DNA from: Paenibacillus psychroresistens
GTDB lineage: Bacteria; Bacillota; Bacilli; Paenibacillales; NBRC-103111
DNA: 64,000 bases
Assembly: GCF_009728935.1 (NCBI RefSeq)
Contig: NZ_CP034235.1
Coordinates: 5,655,501 to 5,719,500 of the forward strand
Direction of reading: 5' to 3'
Shown here: piece after piece, positions 24,576 through 34,800 of the stretch
Numbering within the stretch: the first letter of the stretch is position 1
How the letters are laid out: every line of letters starts with the position of its first letter
Program-made: the position numbers and the translations under genes
Notes under the pieces: model-generated
The model's database searches: none
Seen by the model: the letters and a program-made list of their open reading frames with translations, nothing else
Told to the model about the DNA's origin: nothing

Positions 24576-26564
24576 TTAACTACCCGCAACCACGATTGGT
24601 AAACTAAAATAAAACTTGCTTCCTTTTCCTAGCTCACTCTCGGCCCAAATATCTCCGCCATGCCGCTCCACGATTTCTTTAGCAACCACAACCGCTAACC
24701 TGCTGTCTTGATCTTCCTTATCTCTTGGATAAAGCCTAAAAATATTAGCCAGCTGCTCGGGTTCAATACCTTGCCCTGTATCACTCACTGAAATCCAAAT
24801 CATTTTATCCTTTTGACTTGCGTGCAATTTAATCGTTCCATTTGCAGGGGTGAAAGCACGAGCATTTTTCACTAGGTTTTGAATAACTCTTCTGATCAAA
24901 TAAGGTTCAATCAGTACATCTACATCGGTATCAAACGGTGTAATTAAAGTCTCACATTCAAACCCCGATTCTTTTATTTCTAAAGCAAGCTCATTGAATA
25001 TATCGTCGATCCAATCTGTAAACATGACCATTTGCAAGGCAGCTTGCTGATTAGTTTCATGGCTTAATTCCAAAAATTCATCCATGTAATGGTTGATATC
25101 CTGGACTTTATCGTAGGCTTTAGCCAAAAGCCTCTCCTGCTGCTGCGGACTCATTTCAATCTGCTCCATCAGCAGCTGGATACTTTCTTGCACATTATTA
25201 AGCGGACTACGCACTTCTTGAGATATATTGTGCAGCAATTCCATTCGCTTGGCTTCGGTAATAATTAACTCGTCATTAGTCCGATTTAGGTTCTCCGTTT
25301 GAGTCGCAACGGTTTCTTTTAGAGTCATATTCCAACTAGCCAAGGTTTCCACGAGGATAAGCTGGGCACCTTCATCCTGTCTTCGCATTAGATTCAATTG
25401 TTTGGAGACTACAATAGCCGTAATGATAAACTCACCAATAGAGCTAAACTGAGTGGCATAGTGGGTGAAGAAATTATCAGGTAAAACTCCAAAAGATAAC
25501 AAGGTACTCGGTATGACAATCCCCAGAAAAAGCGGTATTTTGGCTATGGCTAGATACTTTGCCATCCGATTACCCTTCCAGGCACATGCGATAATAACAC
25601 CTATCATCAGGATAATAATCACCCCTTTAAACCTTGCAAGATAAGGCGCCATGCCGAACGGGTAAATACTAACAGTGGCAATTAAAACAACTGGACAAAC
25701 CCAAATTATCAAACGAAGCAGCTTGTCTATCCATGGCAAATAAGAAGCAGGAGCCATTATATTTTTTAAGAAGATGCACCCAAACCAAACACTCATCAAA
25801 AAATAAAACTCATATGCCACGGCAGGAGTGTCGAAAAGCAACGTTCTCCCGACTTTCTCTGTCGTATGTCCATTACCTGAGTAAGCACCAGCCAACCCAT
25901 TCCAAACATAGTTAGCGAAGCAATAAAACAAGATATAAAAGGTGTAATATATGAATGCTAGGTTTTTGGTAGATATATATAAAGCAAATAAACAGATGAT
26001 AATAATTAGCATCGCCCCATAATAAAGTCCAAAAACAAGAAATTCAAAGTGCAACGACTTATATAAAGTGGATTGCTCGGTCAGCTGCAGGGGGATAATC
26101 ATCGTATCGGGAGTTTCACTGCGAATATATATCGTAGAAACTTGACCGAGAGGAAGCTGAATGGCAAAGGTCGGATTGTTACGCTTTAGTGCAGCTGCTT
26201 GTTTAAGGCCGTATATCTCCACTTTATTCATCAGCGGATTTTTTAGATTCAGCTCCCAATTAACATTAGCTGAATTATTCAGTATAGAAACACGTACCCA
26301 ATATACATCTGACGTATATCCGAAAGAGGATTTGCCTTCTGCAAATTGAAAGCTTGTACTCATAGTTGGTAATAAAACATCATTGTAGGTCCATTTCCCA
26401 CTGAAGTCTGCCAGAGCTTCAATATAAGGGTTCAATGAATAAGAATGTTGGACTTTATTCAGGGTAATCGTTTCAGCTTTATCCGCCGCAAGAGCTGTTG
26501 CTGAGAAAGTTATAAGCAAAGAGCTTAGTATACTTATCAGCCATAAAAATCTTACAATTCGCAT
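24576..26564 (-). CDS. 7TMR-DISM sensor protein with degenerate kinase domain
   Basis: The protein has 662 residues. A signal peptide (to about residue 27, ALAA), an extracellular 7TMR-DISM sensor domain (about 35-180), seven membrane segments (about 185-395), a coiled-coil stretch and a kinase-like domain are seen. The H-box reads NISQEVRSPL, with Gln449 in place of the phosphoaccepting His. The N-box (NLVKNARAF) and DTGQGIE are kept, but the ATP-lid motif GxGLGL is replaced by DSRLAV near residue 620. It is therefore probably not a functional autokinase. It is a paralog of the intact kinase encoded 38 nt upstream and shares its operon, so it may act as a partner or decoy. Confidence 0.85.
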   Translation of the reverse strand: MRIVRFLWLISILSSLLITFSATALAADKAETITLNKVQHSYSLNPYIEALADFSGKWTYNDVLLPTMSTSFQFAEGKSSFGYTSDVYWVRVSILNNSANVNWELNLKNPLMNKVEIYGLKQAAALKRNNPTFAIQLPLGQVSTIYIRSETPDTMIIPLQLTEQSTLYKSLHFEFLVFGLYYGAMLIIIICLFALYISTKNLAFIYYTFYILFYCFANYVWNGLAGAYSGNGHTTEKVGRTLLFDTPAVAYEFYFLMSVWFGCIFLKNIMAPASYLPWIDKLLRLIIWVCPVVLIATVSIYPFGMAPYLARFKGVIIILMIGVIIACAWKGNRMAKYLAIAKIPLFLGIVIPSTLLSFGVLPDNFFTHYATQFSSIGEFIITAIVVSKQLNLMRRQDEGAQLILVETLASWNMTLKETVATQTENLNRTNDELIITEAKRMELLHNISQEVRSPLNNVQESIQLLMEQIEMSPQQQERLLAKAYDKVQDINHYMDEFLELSHETNQQAALQMVMFTDWIDDIFNELALEIKESGFECETLITPFDTDVDVLIEPYLIRRVIQNLVKNARAFTPANGTIKLHASQKDKMIWISVSDTGQGIEPEQLANIFRLYPRDKEDQDSRLAVVVAKEIVERHGGDIWAESELGKGSKFYFSLPIVVAGS

Positions 26565-26602
26565 GCCGCTCTCCCTTCTCTCTCGCTTGTCACGGAATAG
26601 TA

Positions 26603-28645
26603 CTAAACCTCAGCTAACGGTAAAGTGAAATAAAATCTTGAGCCAACTTCAAGCTCACTCTCTACCCAAATTTCACCGCCATACCGTTCAACAATTTCCT
26701 TGGCAATCTCTAAGCCCAATCCGCTGCCTTGCTCTTCCCCTACCTTATAATGCCTGCGAAAAATATGACCGAGATGCTCTTGTGCTATGCCTTGCCCGGT
26801 ATCTTGAACCATAATCATTCCGAAGTTTTTTCCTAAAGATGCTTGAAGTGTAATTGTCCCACCTTTAGGCGTAAACTTGCATGCGTTGCTAACCAAATTA
26901 GCTAATACTCTTTTGATCAAATGGAGATCTAAGAGAACAAAGGATTCGAGCTTGCTAGATTCTATCAGCAGCTCACACTTTATATTCGCATACTCTATAT
27001 CCACAGTGAGCTCTTCGAATAGGACTGCCATATATTCCAGAAAATTAACTTTCTGTAAGTTAAGCTTCTCTTGAGCGCTTTTATGAATGCTTAGCTGTAA
27101 AAAATCGTCAATAAAACGGTTCACTTCAAAAACCTTATCGTAAATATTGCCCAAAATTTTGGCATGCTGCTCAGGCTGTGGTGCCATTTTCTGCATAAGT
27201 GCTTGAATGCCGCCTTGCACATAATTGAGCGGACTGCGAATGTCATGAGAGATATTCTGCAGCAGCCGGGTGCGGGACTCTTGAGCGGCAATAAGCTCAT
27301 TATTGGTGATCCTCAGATCCTCAGTCTGCTCTTCCACAGTGATCTGCAATACCTCATTCCAATTGGCTAGCCTTGCTACTACATCATCCTGAGCCTTAAA
27401 TTGATTTCTTTGCAATCTCGAAACGTGTTCATACAACACAAGCGACATAACTAAGAATTCCGTTGCTGATCCAAATTGCAAGCCAAAGTGCGTTAATAAA
27501 TTATCAGGAAGCAGTCCAAAAGACAATAAAATACTAGGACCACCAATTAAAAGCAACGGGATGATGGCAATAGAAAGATATTTCGCCAAGCTATTCCCTT
27601 TCCATGCACAGCCAATAATAACTATCGGAACCATAAAATTGATCACGAGCTTAAACCAGATCAAGTATTGGGCAATTCCAAACGAGTAGAATAGAAATAT
27701 ACCAGCAACCATCACCGCGCAGATAATAATCATCCAACGGCAAAAAAAGTCAATTAATGGCGAATAGCTTTGTGGATTCAAAATCTTTCTGAGCGCTAGA
27801 AAACCAAAACCAACACTCAATATATAGAAAAAATCATATGTATTTGCTGGACCACTTAGGAGCAGGTTTCTTTGCATATTTTCCGCTAAGATGCCTGACA
27901 GAAAAAATTGCCGCGCCAGCCCATTCCAGACAAATTGTGACAAGCTGAAGCATAAGATATAGAGAATATAATAGATATAGGATGAGTTTCGAAAAGTCAT
28001 ATAAACAGAGAACATATAAACGATAATGATCATAATCATGCCATAATATAAACCGTATAATAAGAATTCAATATGCACAGATTCATATAAAGTCGATTGC
28101 TCCGCTATACGCAAAGGTACGATCATCGACCCCCATGTTTCACAATGAATATATAGAGTTGCTGAATGTCCAGGCAGCAGATTTATTGCATAAGTTGGAT
28201 ACTGCCGATTCATATCCATTATCGGTGTTGATCCTTGTGCTGCGGGATCAAAAACCTCAATTTTATCCATTAGCGGATTTAATAGGCTCACCTCCCATTG
28301 CTCACTGGATGATGCATTTTTGATATTAATGCGTATCCAATAGGAAGACGATCCATATCCAAAAGCTGATTTTCCCTTTGCAGGCTGAAATTGGCTCTGG
28401 AGCTCCGTTGTTAGTATGTCTTCAAGCGACCATTCTTGATTGCTGCCCGGCAGAACATCCATTTGCTCATTAACTATGTATGTAAATGGGACATCAGATA
28501 AAATTAAGGAGCCTGAATGCTGGTTTGCTGTTCCGTTAGCGAATATTGTTGTTGAACCTAAAAGTACAGTTAACATTAGGATTACAAACGAGCTGAGTCC
28601 AATTGCTTTGGTTTTTGAAAAGCTATTGCCCCTTAATCCGCGCAT
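26603..28645 (-). CDS. 7TMR-DISM sensor histidine kinase
   Basis: The protein has 680 residues. A signal peptide (ending near TTIFANG), a 7TMR-DISM extracellular domain (about 45-195), seven membrane segments (about 200-410), a linker coiled coil and an intact kinase core are seen: NISHDIRSPL with the phosphoacceptor His, NLVSNACKF, DTGQGIA and GSGLGLEIAKEIVE. The 7TMR-DISM sensor group is thought to bind small ligands, often carbohydrates. AAAGGAG lies before the ATG. It is the first gene of a two-gene operon with the degenerate paralog. The probable response regulator is the orphan at 23544-24239. Confidence 0.9.
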   Translation of the reverse strand: MRGLRGNSFSKTKAIGLSSFVILMLTVLLGSTTIFANGTANQHSGSLILSDVPFTYIVNEQMDVLPGSNQEWSLEDILTTELQSQFQPAKGKSAFGYGSSSYWIRINIKNASSSEQWEVSLLNPLMDKIEVFDPAAQGSTPIMDMNRQYPTYAINLLPGHSATLYIHCETWGSMIVPLRIAEQSTLYESVHIEFLLYGLYYGMIMIIIVYMFSVYMTFRNSSYIYYILYILCFSLSQFVWNGLARQFFLSGILAENMQRNLLLSGPANTYDFFYILSVGFGFLALRKILNPQSYSPLIDFFCRWMIIICAVMVAGIFLFYSFGIAQYLIWFKLVINFMVPIVIIGCAWKGNSLAKYLSIAIIPLLLIGGPSILLSFGLLPDNLLTHFGLQFGSATEFLVMSLVLYEHVSRLQRNQFKAQDDVVARLANWNEVLQITVEEQTEDLRITNNELIAAQESRTRLLQNISHDIRSPLNYVQGGIQALMQKMAPQPEQHAKILGNIYDKVFEVNRFIDDFLQLSIHKSAQEKLNLQKVNFLEYMAVLFEELTVDIEYANIKCELLIESSKLESFVLLDLHLIKRVLANLVSNACKFTPKGGTITLQASLGKNFGMIMVQDTGQGIAQEHLGHIFRRHYKVGEEQGSGLGLEIAKEIVERYGGEIWVESELEVGSRFYFTLPLAEV

Positions 28646-28686
28646 GCTGGAGCTCCTTTCAGGTATTCCATTAGTGAGACATTTTC

Positions 28687-28715
28687 ATTATACAATTTTC
28701 GCTAAATTGTTGTAA
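28687..28715 (-). promoter_or_regulatory. Promoter of the tandem kinases with an internal palindrome
   Basis: On the minus strand TTACAA and TATAAT are 17 nt apart. The spacer is almost filled by an inverted repeat, ACAATTT - agcga - AAATTGT, centred between the two hexamers, which is where a repressor would act. Confidence 0.5.
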
Positions 28716-28758
28716 GAGTCGACTGGGCAAACAGATTTTATTAATAATGTAGAATAAT

Positions 28759-28793
28759 AATAGACCGCACTCCAAATGAGTTCACGGTCTATT
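28759..28793 (-). terminator. Terminator-like hairpin after the large SLH gene
   Basis: A 9-bp stem (AATAGACCG with CGGTCTATT) is extended by ACTC/GAGT around a short loop. The stretch that follows on the minus strand is AT-rich (ATTATTATTC) rather than a pure U-tract. Confidence 0.55.
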
Positions 28794-28806
28794 AATTCTT
28801 CAGCTT

Positions 28807-31800
28807 TTATTGATTCAACTTCAGTTCCAATATTCTCAATAAAACACTTATAGCTTCGGCTCTTGTCGCCATAGCATTCGGGGCGAATTTATTGCCTTCC
28901 TGTCCTTGTAAAAGACCTTTCTTGGCTACTGCAGCAACTTCAGCTTTTGCCCATAACGGGATTATCGAATTATCTGCAAAAGCTGTATTTTCGTTGGGAT
29001 CAACAGCCATTTCGTAAAGTTTATTCATCGCTCTAGCCAGCATAACGATCATCTCGGCACGGGTAATTTTCTTGTCCGGCTGGAAGCTACCATCTCCATA
29101 GCCGCTTATTATACCTAAACTGACTAATTGTGAGATTGCATTTTTTGCCCATGAACCAATCTTTTCACTATCAGTAAAGGATAGTTCTCCAGGCTTATCT
29201 TGGAATTCCATCGCACGGAAAAGCATAACCGCAAATTCAGCGCGAGTAACTGAGCTATTCGGTTGAAACGTTCCATCTGGATAACCAGCTGATAATCCTT
29301 TTACCACAGCCAGGTCTATATTTTTTTCTGCCCAATGTCCTTTTGTATCTGAGAATAGTGATTTTTGATCTTCAGGTTGTTTCGTCTGATCTTGTTGTGG
29401 GTTTAATACTGCAAATTTTGTAAAATGATTAGTCTCAGCTGTGACTTTATTACCCGATATTTCTCCGCCAATATTCACCCATTCTTTCTGAATTTCATCA
29501 TAGAAATAGATTGCAGGCTTTTGACCGGCTTGAACATGGTCGGGATCAAATGTAAGAGTAATGGTCACTGGCTTTATAAAATTTGAGCTAAAATTCTTAA
29601 TGACTTCATATACAGAACCGTTCAAGACTACTTTATCCGTATTTAAGTTAGAGGTATCGAGCAATTTCTCAATAGATAATCGCAATTCTTGCTCTGTTGC
29701 TCCTGCAGGAATTGATATTTCGACTTCATCTCCCAGCTTCGTCATACCGGAAGCTCCAGCCGCTAAAATAAGTTTACCGTCGGTTAAAGCTGGTTCTGAG
29801 TCATTGATATTATTCGGCTCAATTGGACGGTTATTCCCACTACTTGAATTATCCACTGCTGAAGCCGCTCGACTCACAGTGATTTCGTAAATCCTATTAA
29901 TTCCGTTTTGTGCGGTGATCGTGTAGGCGACTGGTCCGTTGGAAAAGTCCACCGTTGCCCCCGAGGCGGGACTTATAGTCGCATTCGTCGATACCGTTAT
30001 TGTCGGTGCCAATATCGCTAAGTTTGTTCCATTCGTCACTTGAATTGTTACCGTCTGTGCTGCTGCGTTTATCGTTGCCGATCCTGTCTGTCCTGATAAC
30101 GTAATACTTATTATCTCATTCTCACCACTCAATGGTGCTTGTTCCTCGCTTACCGTTACCATCCATACTTGCTGATCGCCGTTTTGCGCTGTTACCGTGT
30201 AGCTGACCGCTCCGTTAGAAAAGTCTACTATGGTTCCTGATGATGGATTCACAGTGGCATTCGCTGATACGGTTACTGTTGGTGCTAATGTCGATAAGTT
30301 GGTTCCATTCGCAACTTGAATCCCAACTGTATGCGCCGCTGCATCGATCGTTGCTGCTCCTGTCTGCTCCGATAATGTTAAACTTATTATCTCATTCCCA
30401 CTACTCAATGGTGCTGACTCTTCACTCACGGTTACCGTCCACACTTGCTGATCGCCGTTTTGCGCAGTAACCGTGTAGCTGACCGAGCCGTTAGAAAAGT
30501 CTACTATTGCTCCTGATGATGAATTCACAGTGGCATTCGCCGATACGGTTATCGTAGGTGCTATTGTTGCTAAGTTTGTTCCATTCGCAACTTGAATCCC
30601 AACTGTATGCGCCACTGCATTGATCGTTGCTGCTCCTGTCTGCTCCGATAATGTTAAACTTATTATCTCATTCCCACTACTCAATGGCGCTTGTTCCTCG
30701 CTTACGGTTACCGTCCACACTTGCTGATCGCCGTTTTGCGCAGTAACCGTGTAGCTCACCGCTCCACCCGAAAAGTCCGTCGCCGCTCCCGAGACAGGAC
30801 TCACTGTAGCGTTCGCCGATACCGTTACCGTCGGCGTCAACCCAGCCAAGTTGGTTCCATTCGCAACTTGAATCACAACCGTATGCGCCGCTGCATCAAT
30901 CGTTGCCGCTCCTGTCTGCGCTGCTAACGCAAAGCTCACAATAGCATTCGCTCCGCTCAATGGAGCTGGCGCTTCGCTTACGGTTACCGTCCACACCTGC
31001 TGATCGCCGTTTTGCGCAGTAACCGTGTAGGTCACCGCTCCACCCGAAAAGTCCGCCGCCAATCCCGAGGCGGGACTCACTGTAGCGTTCGCCGATACCG
31101 TTACCGTCGGCGTCAATCCAGCCAAGTTGGTTCCATTCGCAACTTGAATCTCTACCGTATGCGCCGATGCATCAATCGTCGCCGCTCCTGTCTGCGCTGC
31201 TAACGCAAAGCTCGTAATAGCATTCGCTCCGCTCAATGGAGCTGGCGCTTCGCTTACGGTTACCGTCCACACCTGCTGATCACCGTTTTGCGCAGTAACC
31301 GTGTAGCTCACCGCTCCACCCGAAAAGTCCGTCGCCGCTCCCGAGACAGGACTCACTGTAGCGTTCGCCGATACCGCCACCGTCGGCGTCATTCCAACCA
31401 AGTTTGTGCCATTCGCAACTTGAATCCCTACCGTATGCGCCGCTGCATCAATCGTTGCCGCTCCTGTCTGCGCTGCTAACGAAAAGCTCGTAATAGCATT
31501 CGCTCCACTCAATGGAGCTGGCGCTTCACTCACGGTTACCGTCCACACCTGCTGATCGCCGTTTTGCGCAGTAACCGTGTAGCTCACCGCTCCACCCGAA
31601 AAATCCATCGCCGCTCCCGAGACAGGACTCACTGTAGCGTTCGCCGATACCACCACCGTCGGCGTCAACCCAACTAAGTTTGTTCCATTGGCTACTTGAA
31701 TCCCTACCGTATGTGCCGCTGCATCAATCGTTGCTGCTCCCGTCTGCTCAACTAAACTGAATGCTGTAAGATCCTTCGCATTATTTGCCGCAATAGTGAC

Positions 31801-34800
31801 GGTCACAAGGTAATTTTTTGTAGTGCTATCCGCTGCAGTAACCGTGTATGTCACCGGTGATGAAAAGTCATTTGCCGTGGTTCCACTCACTTGAGTAGTT
31901 GAACCTTTCTTCACGACAGATCCCGTACTAGTGAATGTGGCGACCAACGATGACGCATTCGTTCCAAAAGGTACGGTAAGCGCAATGTTGTTGCCGCTAA
32001 TCACTCCTGTAGCAACAGGTGTCAATCCTGCAAAGCTGAATGCCGTCAGATCTTTTGCCGTATTCGCTCCAACTGTTACCGTTACCGTGTAGTTTTTGAT
32101 CGTTGTGCCATCTTCTGCTGTAACCTTGTAAGTTACCGGAGTGGTAAAATCATTTAACGTAGTACCACTCGATTGTGTTGTTGTCCCAATCTTAACTGTC
32201 GACAGTGCTGAACTTGTAAAGGTCGCAATTATCCCATTTTTACTCGTCCCATATGGAACAGTTAAAGAAATTGCAGTGCCTGTAATCGTACCTGATACCG
32301 CTGGTGTCAATCCCTCGAAGCTGAATGCAGTGATGCTGCTGGCTGTGCTCTTGCTGCGTGTTACCGTAATCTTGTAAGTCTTTATTGTCGTACCATCCTG
32401 AGCTGTCACAACCACATTAATGACATTCGAACCCGTATTTAAAGCAAGCGGTACACTGCTCTGACCACTGACCACTGCTGTCGAAGTACCGCTATTAACA
32501 CTCACAGATATAGTTGCATTCGCATTGGTCACAGTAGGAGTAACTGTGACACTCGAAAAGCTATTCGCTGCGGTGGACGTATAATTAATCGTGTTCGCCG
32601 TAAATGTTGGACTTATGGAACCCGAAGACAAAGTTAAACTGCTCAATGTTGCAGTCGTACTTGCTGCTCGAGTCACAGTGAGGGTATAGCTCTTCGTTGT
32701 GCCAATTTGCGCAGTAACTGTAATAACAATACTATTGCTCCCAACCACAAGGGGAAGCGCAGAACTATTACTGCCACTGGTTGCAGCTATTTCCGCCCCA
32801 CCATTTACGCTAATCTTCACAGTCGCTGTTGAATCAGCAACAGTCGGTCTAACCGTAATAGATGATGTTATATTAGAAACATTAGGAGTCGTATATGCTA
32901 TAGTGCCGGCTGTAAAAGTCGGACTGAGAGTGCCTCCGGTCGTTGTCAATGCGCTTAAGTTAGCATTAGAGCTTCCTGCAGCGCGCGTTACAGTCACGTT
33001 GTAGGTCTTCGTATTCGACCCATCCTGAGAGGTTACTTCCACAGCAACAGTATTTACACCCACTACAAGCGGAATCCCTCCGCTTGCTTGACCGCTAACT
33101 ACTGCTATTCCATTAACAGTAACCGTAGAGCCTGCATTACTAACAGTAGGCGTCAACGTTAGACTTGATACATTGTAAGCAACACTTGAACTATAAGCTA
33201 AAGTTGCTTCCGCAAAAGCCGGACTTAGTGCTCCAGAGGATAGTAACAGAGAGCTTAAACCAGCAGCTGACGGGTCAGAACGCACGACATTCAAGACATA
33301 TTCTCTGCTTCGAAAACCGTTTGAGCTGGCAATAGTAACCGTAACACTATTATTGCCGACAGCAAGATTAGTGCCGCCAACCACTGTAATAGTGTCAGTT
33401 GGATTTAAAGTAGCTCCTGTTATCGTGACACTCTGAGCATCGCTCGCAACCACAGCTGTATAAGCTGAAGTAATATTATCCAAACTCGGAGAAACAGAGA
33501 CGACTGTGCCCGAATCTGCGGTTACCGTTAAACCAGTCAACCACAAAGGCTGAGTTTCACGCAGATAGGGAGTAGTTGTCCCACTTACAATATTCCATAG
33601 CGTACTGAAATTCCATGTATTGAAGCTGGCGCTAAGCTTCATATTAGCTGTTGTAATTCCCGTTATTCCAGAAACGCTGCCTGAACCTGCACCGCTGCTC
33701 ACCCCGGAGGTCGTTGTATTCCAATAGCTGGTAGTAACGGTCCCGCTCGTTTTAGTGCCAACCAAGCCGCCAGCAGCACTGGCTCCTGTTACCTTCCCTG
33801 TTGCATAGCTAGTTCCATATGTGCCTGATTGGGTTTTACCAATCAGGCCGCCTGCGGATGCATTAACTGCTGTCACCTGTCCCGTCGCATATGTATTAGA
33901 GATATTTCCGTAGTAGTTATCACTACCTATAAGGCCCCCTACCAAGCTGGAGCCTTGTACATTGCCTTCTGCATAGCTTGTACTTACAGTGCCCCCCTCA
34001 TTTAAGCCGATCAAACCACCCACTGCATCGCCACTCCCTGTTACATGAGCAAGAGAACTACTTAACGTAACATTTCCGTTTGTCACGTATCCAATCAGCC
34101 CACCCACACTGTTTCGGCCTGACACACTACCTGAAGCGGAAACGTTTGTCACAGTACCTGAGCTATGCCAGCCTACTAATAGACCTGCATTGTCCCGGCC
34201 GACAACCGTCGCTTGGACAATTTTCAAATTGGTGACACTGCCTATATAGATATATTGAAACAAACCAACTATATCTTCATTCGGACGCTGAATGGAAAGG
34301 CCTGTAACACTGTGTCCATTCCCGTCTAAGGTTCCTTCAAAATAAATCGGCTCCCAACCAAGCCCTCCGTTTGCTGCCCCATAGGAAGACAAATCGATAT
34401 CGTCAGTAAGCTTGAATACTTTCTGATAGTCATCTCTAATAGCATTAAGCTGATCTGCAGTGGCAATTAAGTAAGGGGATGCCATAGTTCCCTCTCCACC
34501 CGCAAACCTATTGCGTATGACAGTAATTGTGTACGTTTTCTGGGTTCCATCCGATGCGGATACAATAATCGTACAAATGTTGCTTCCAATTTGCAGACTA
34601 CTGCACCCTGCAACAGTATAGGTTGCATCAGCGTGATGAGTGCTGGCCGTAATATTTGCAGCGGTATTCGTATTCGGTACAGATAGTGTGTAGTCATTTA
34701 AGCCACTATTGAAACCTGCGATGGAGTCTCCGTTAACTTGTATATCCGATAATTGAGCATCTGATGACAAATCCGATGAAGCAAGCTTATGTATATGCAA

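Noticed and set aside
30691..31479. Three Arg-rich plus-strand frames with a 276-bp period
   Set aside because: They are the reverse-frame shadows of the repeats of the SLH gene and have no ribosome binding sites.
29850..31775. Regular 276-bp period that could suggest a CRISPR or satellite array
   Set aside because: The period is an exact multiple of three, the frame stays open throughout and there are no unique spacers; it is protein repeat coding.
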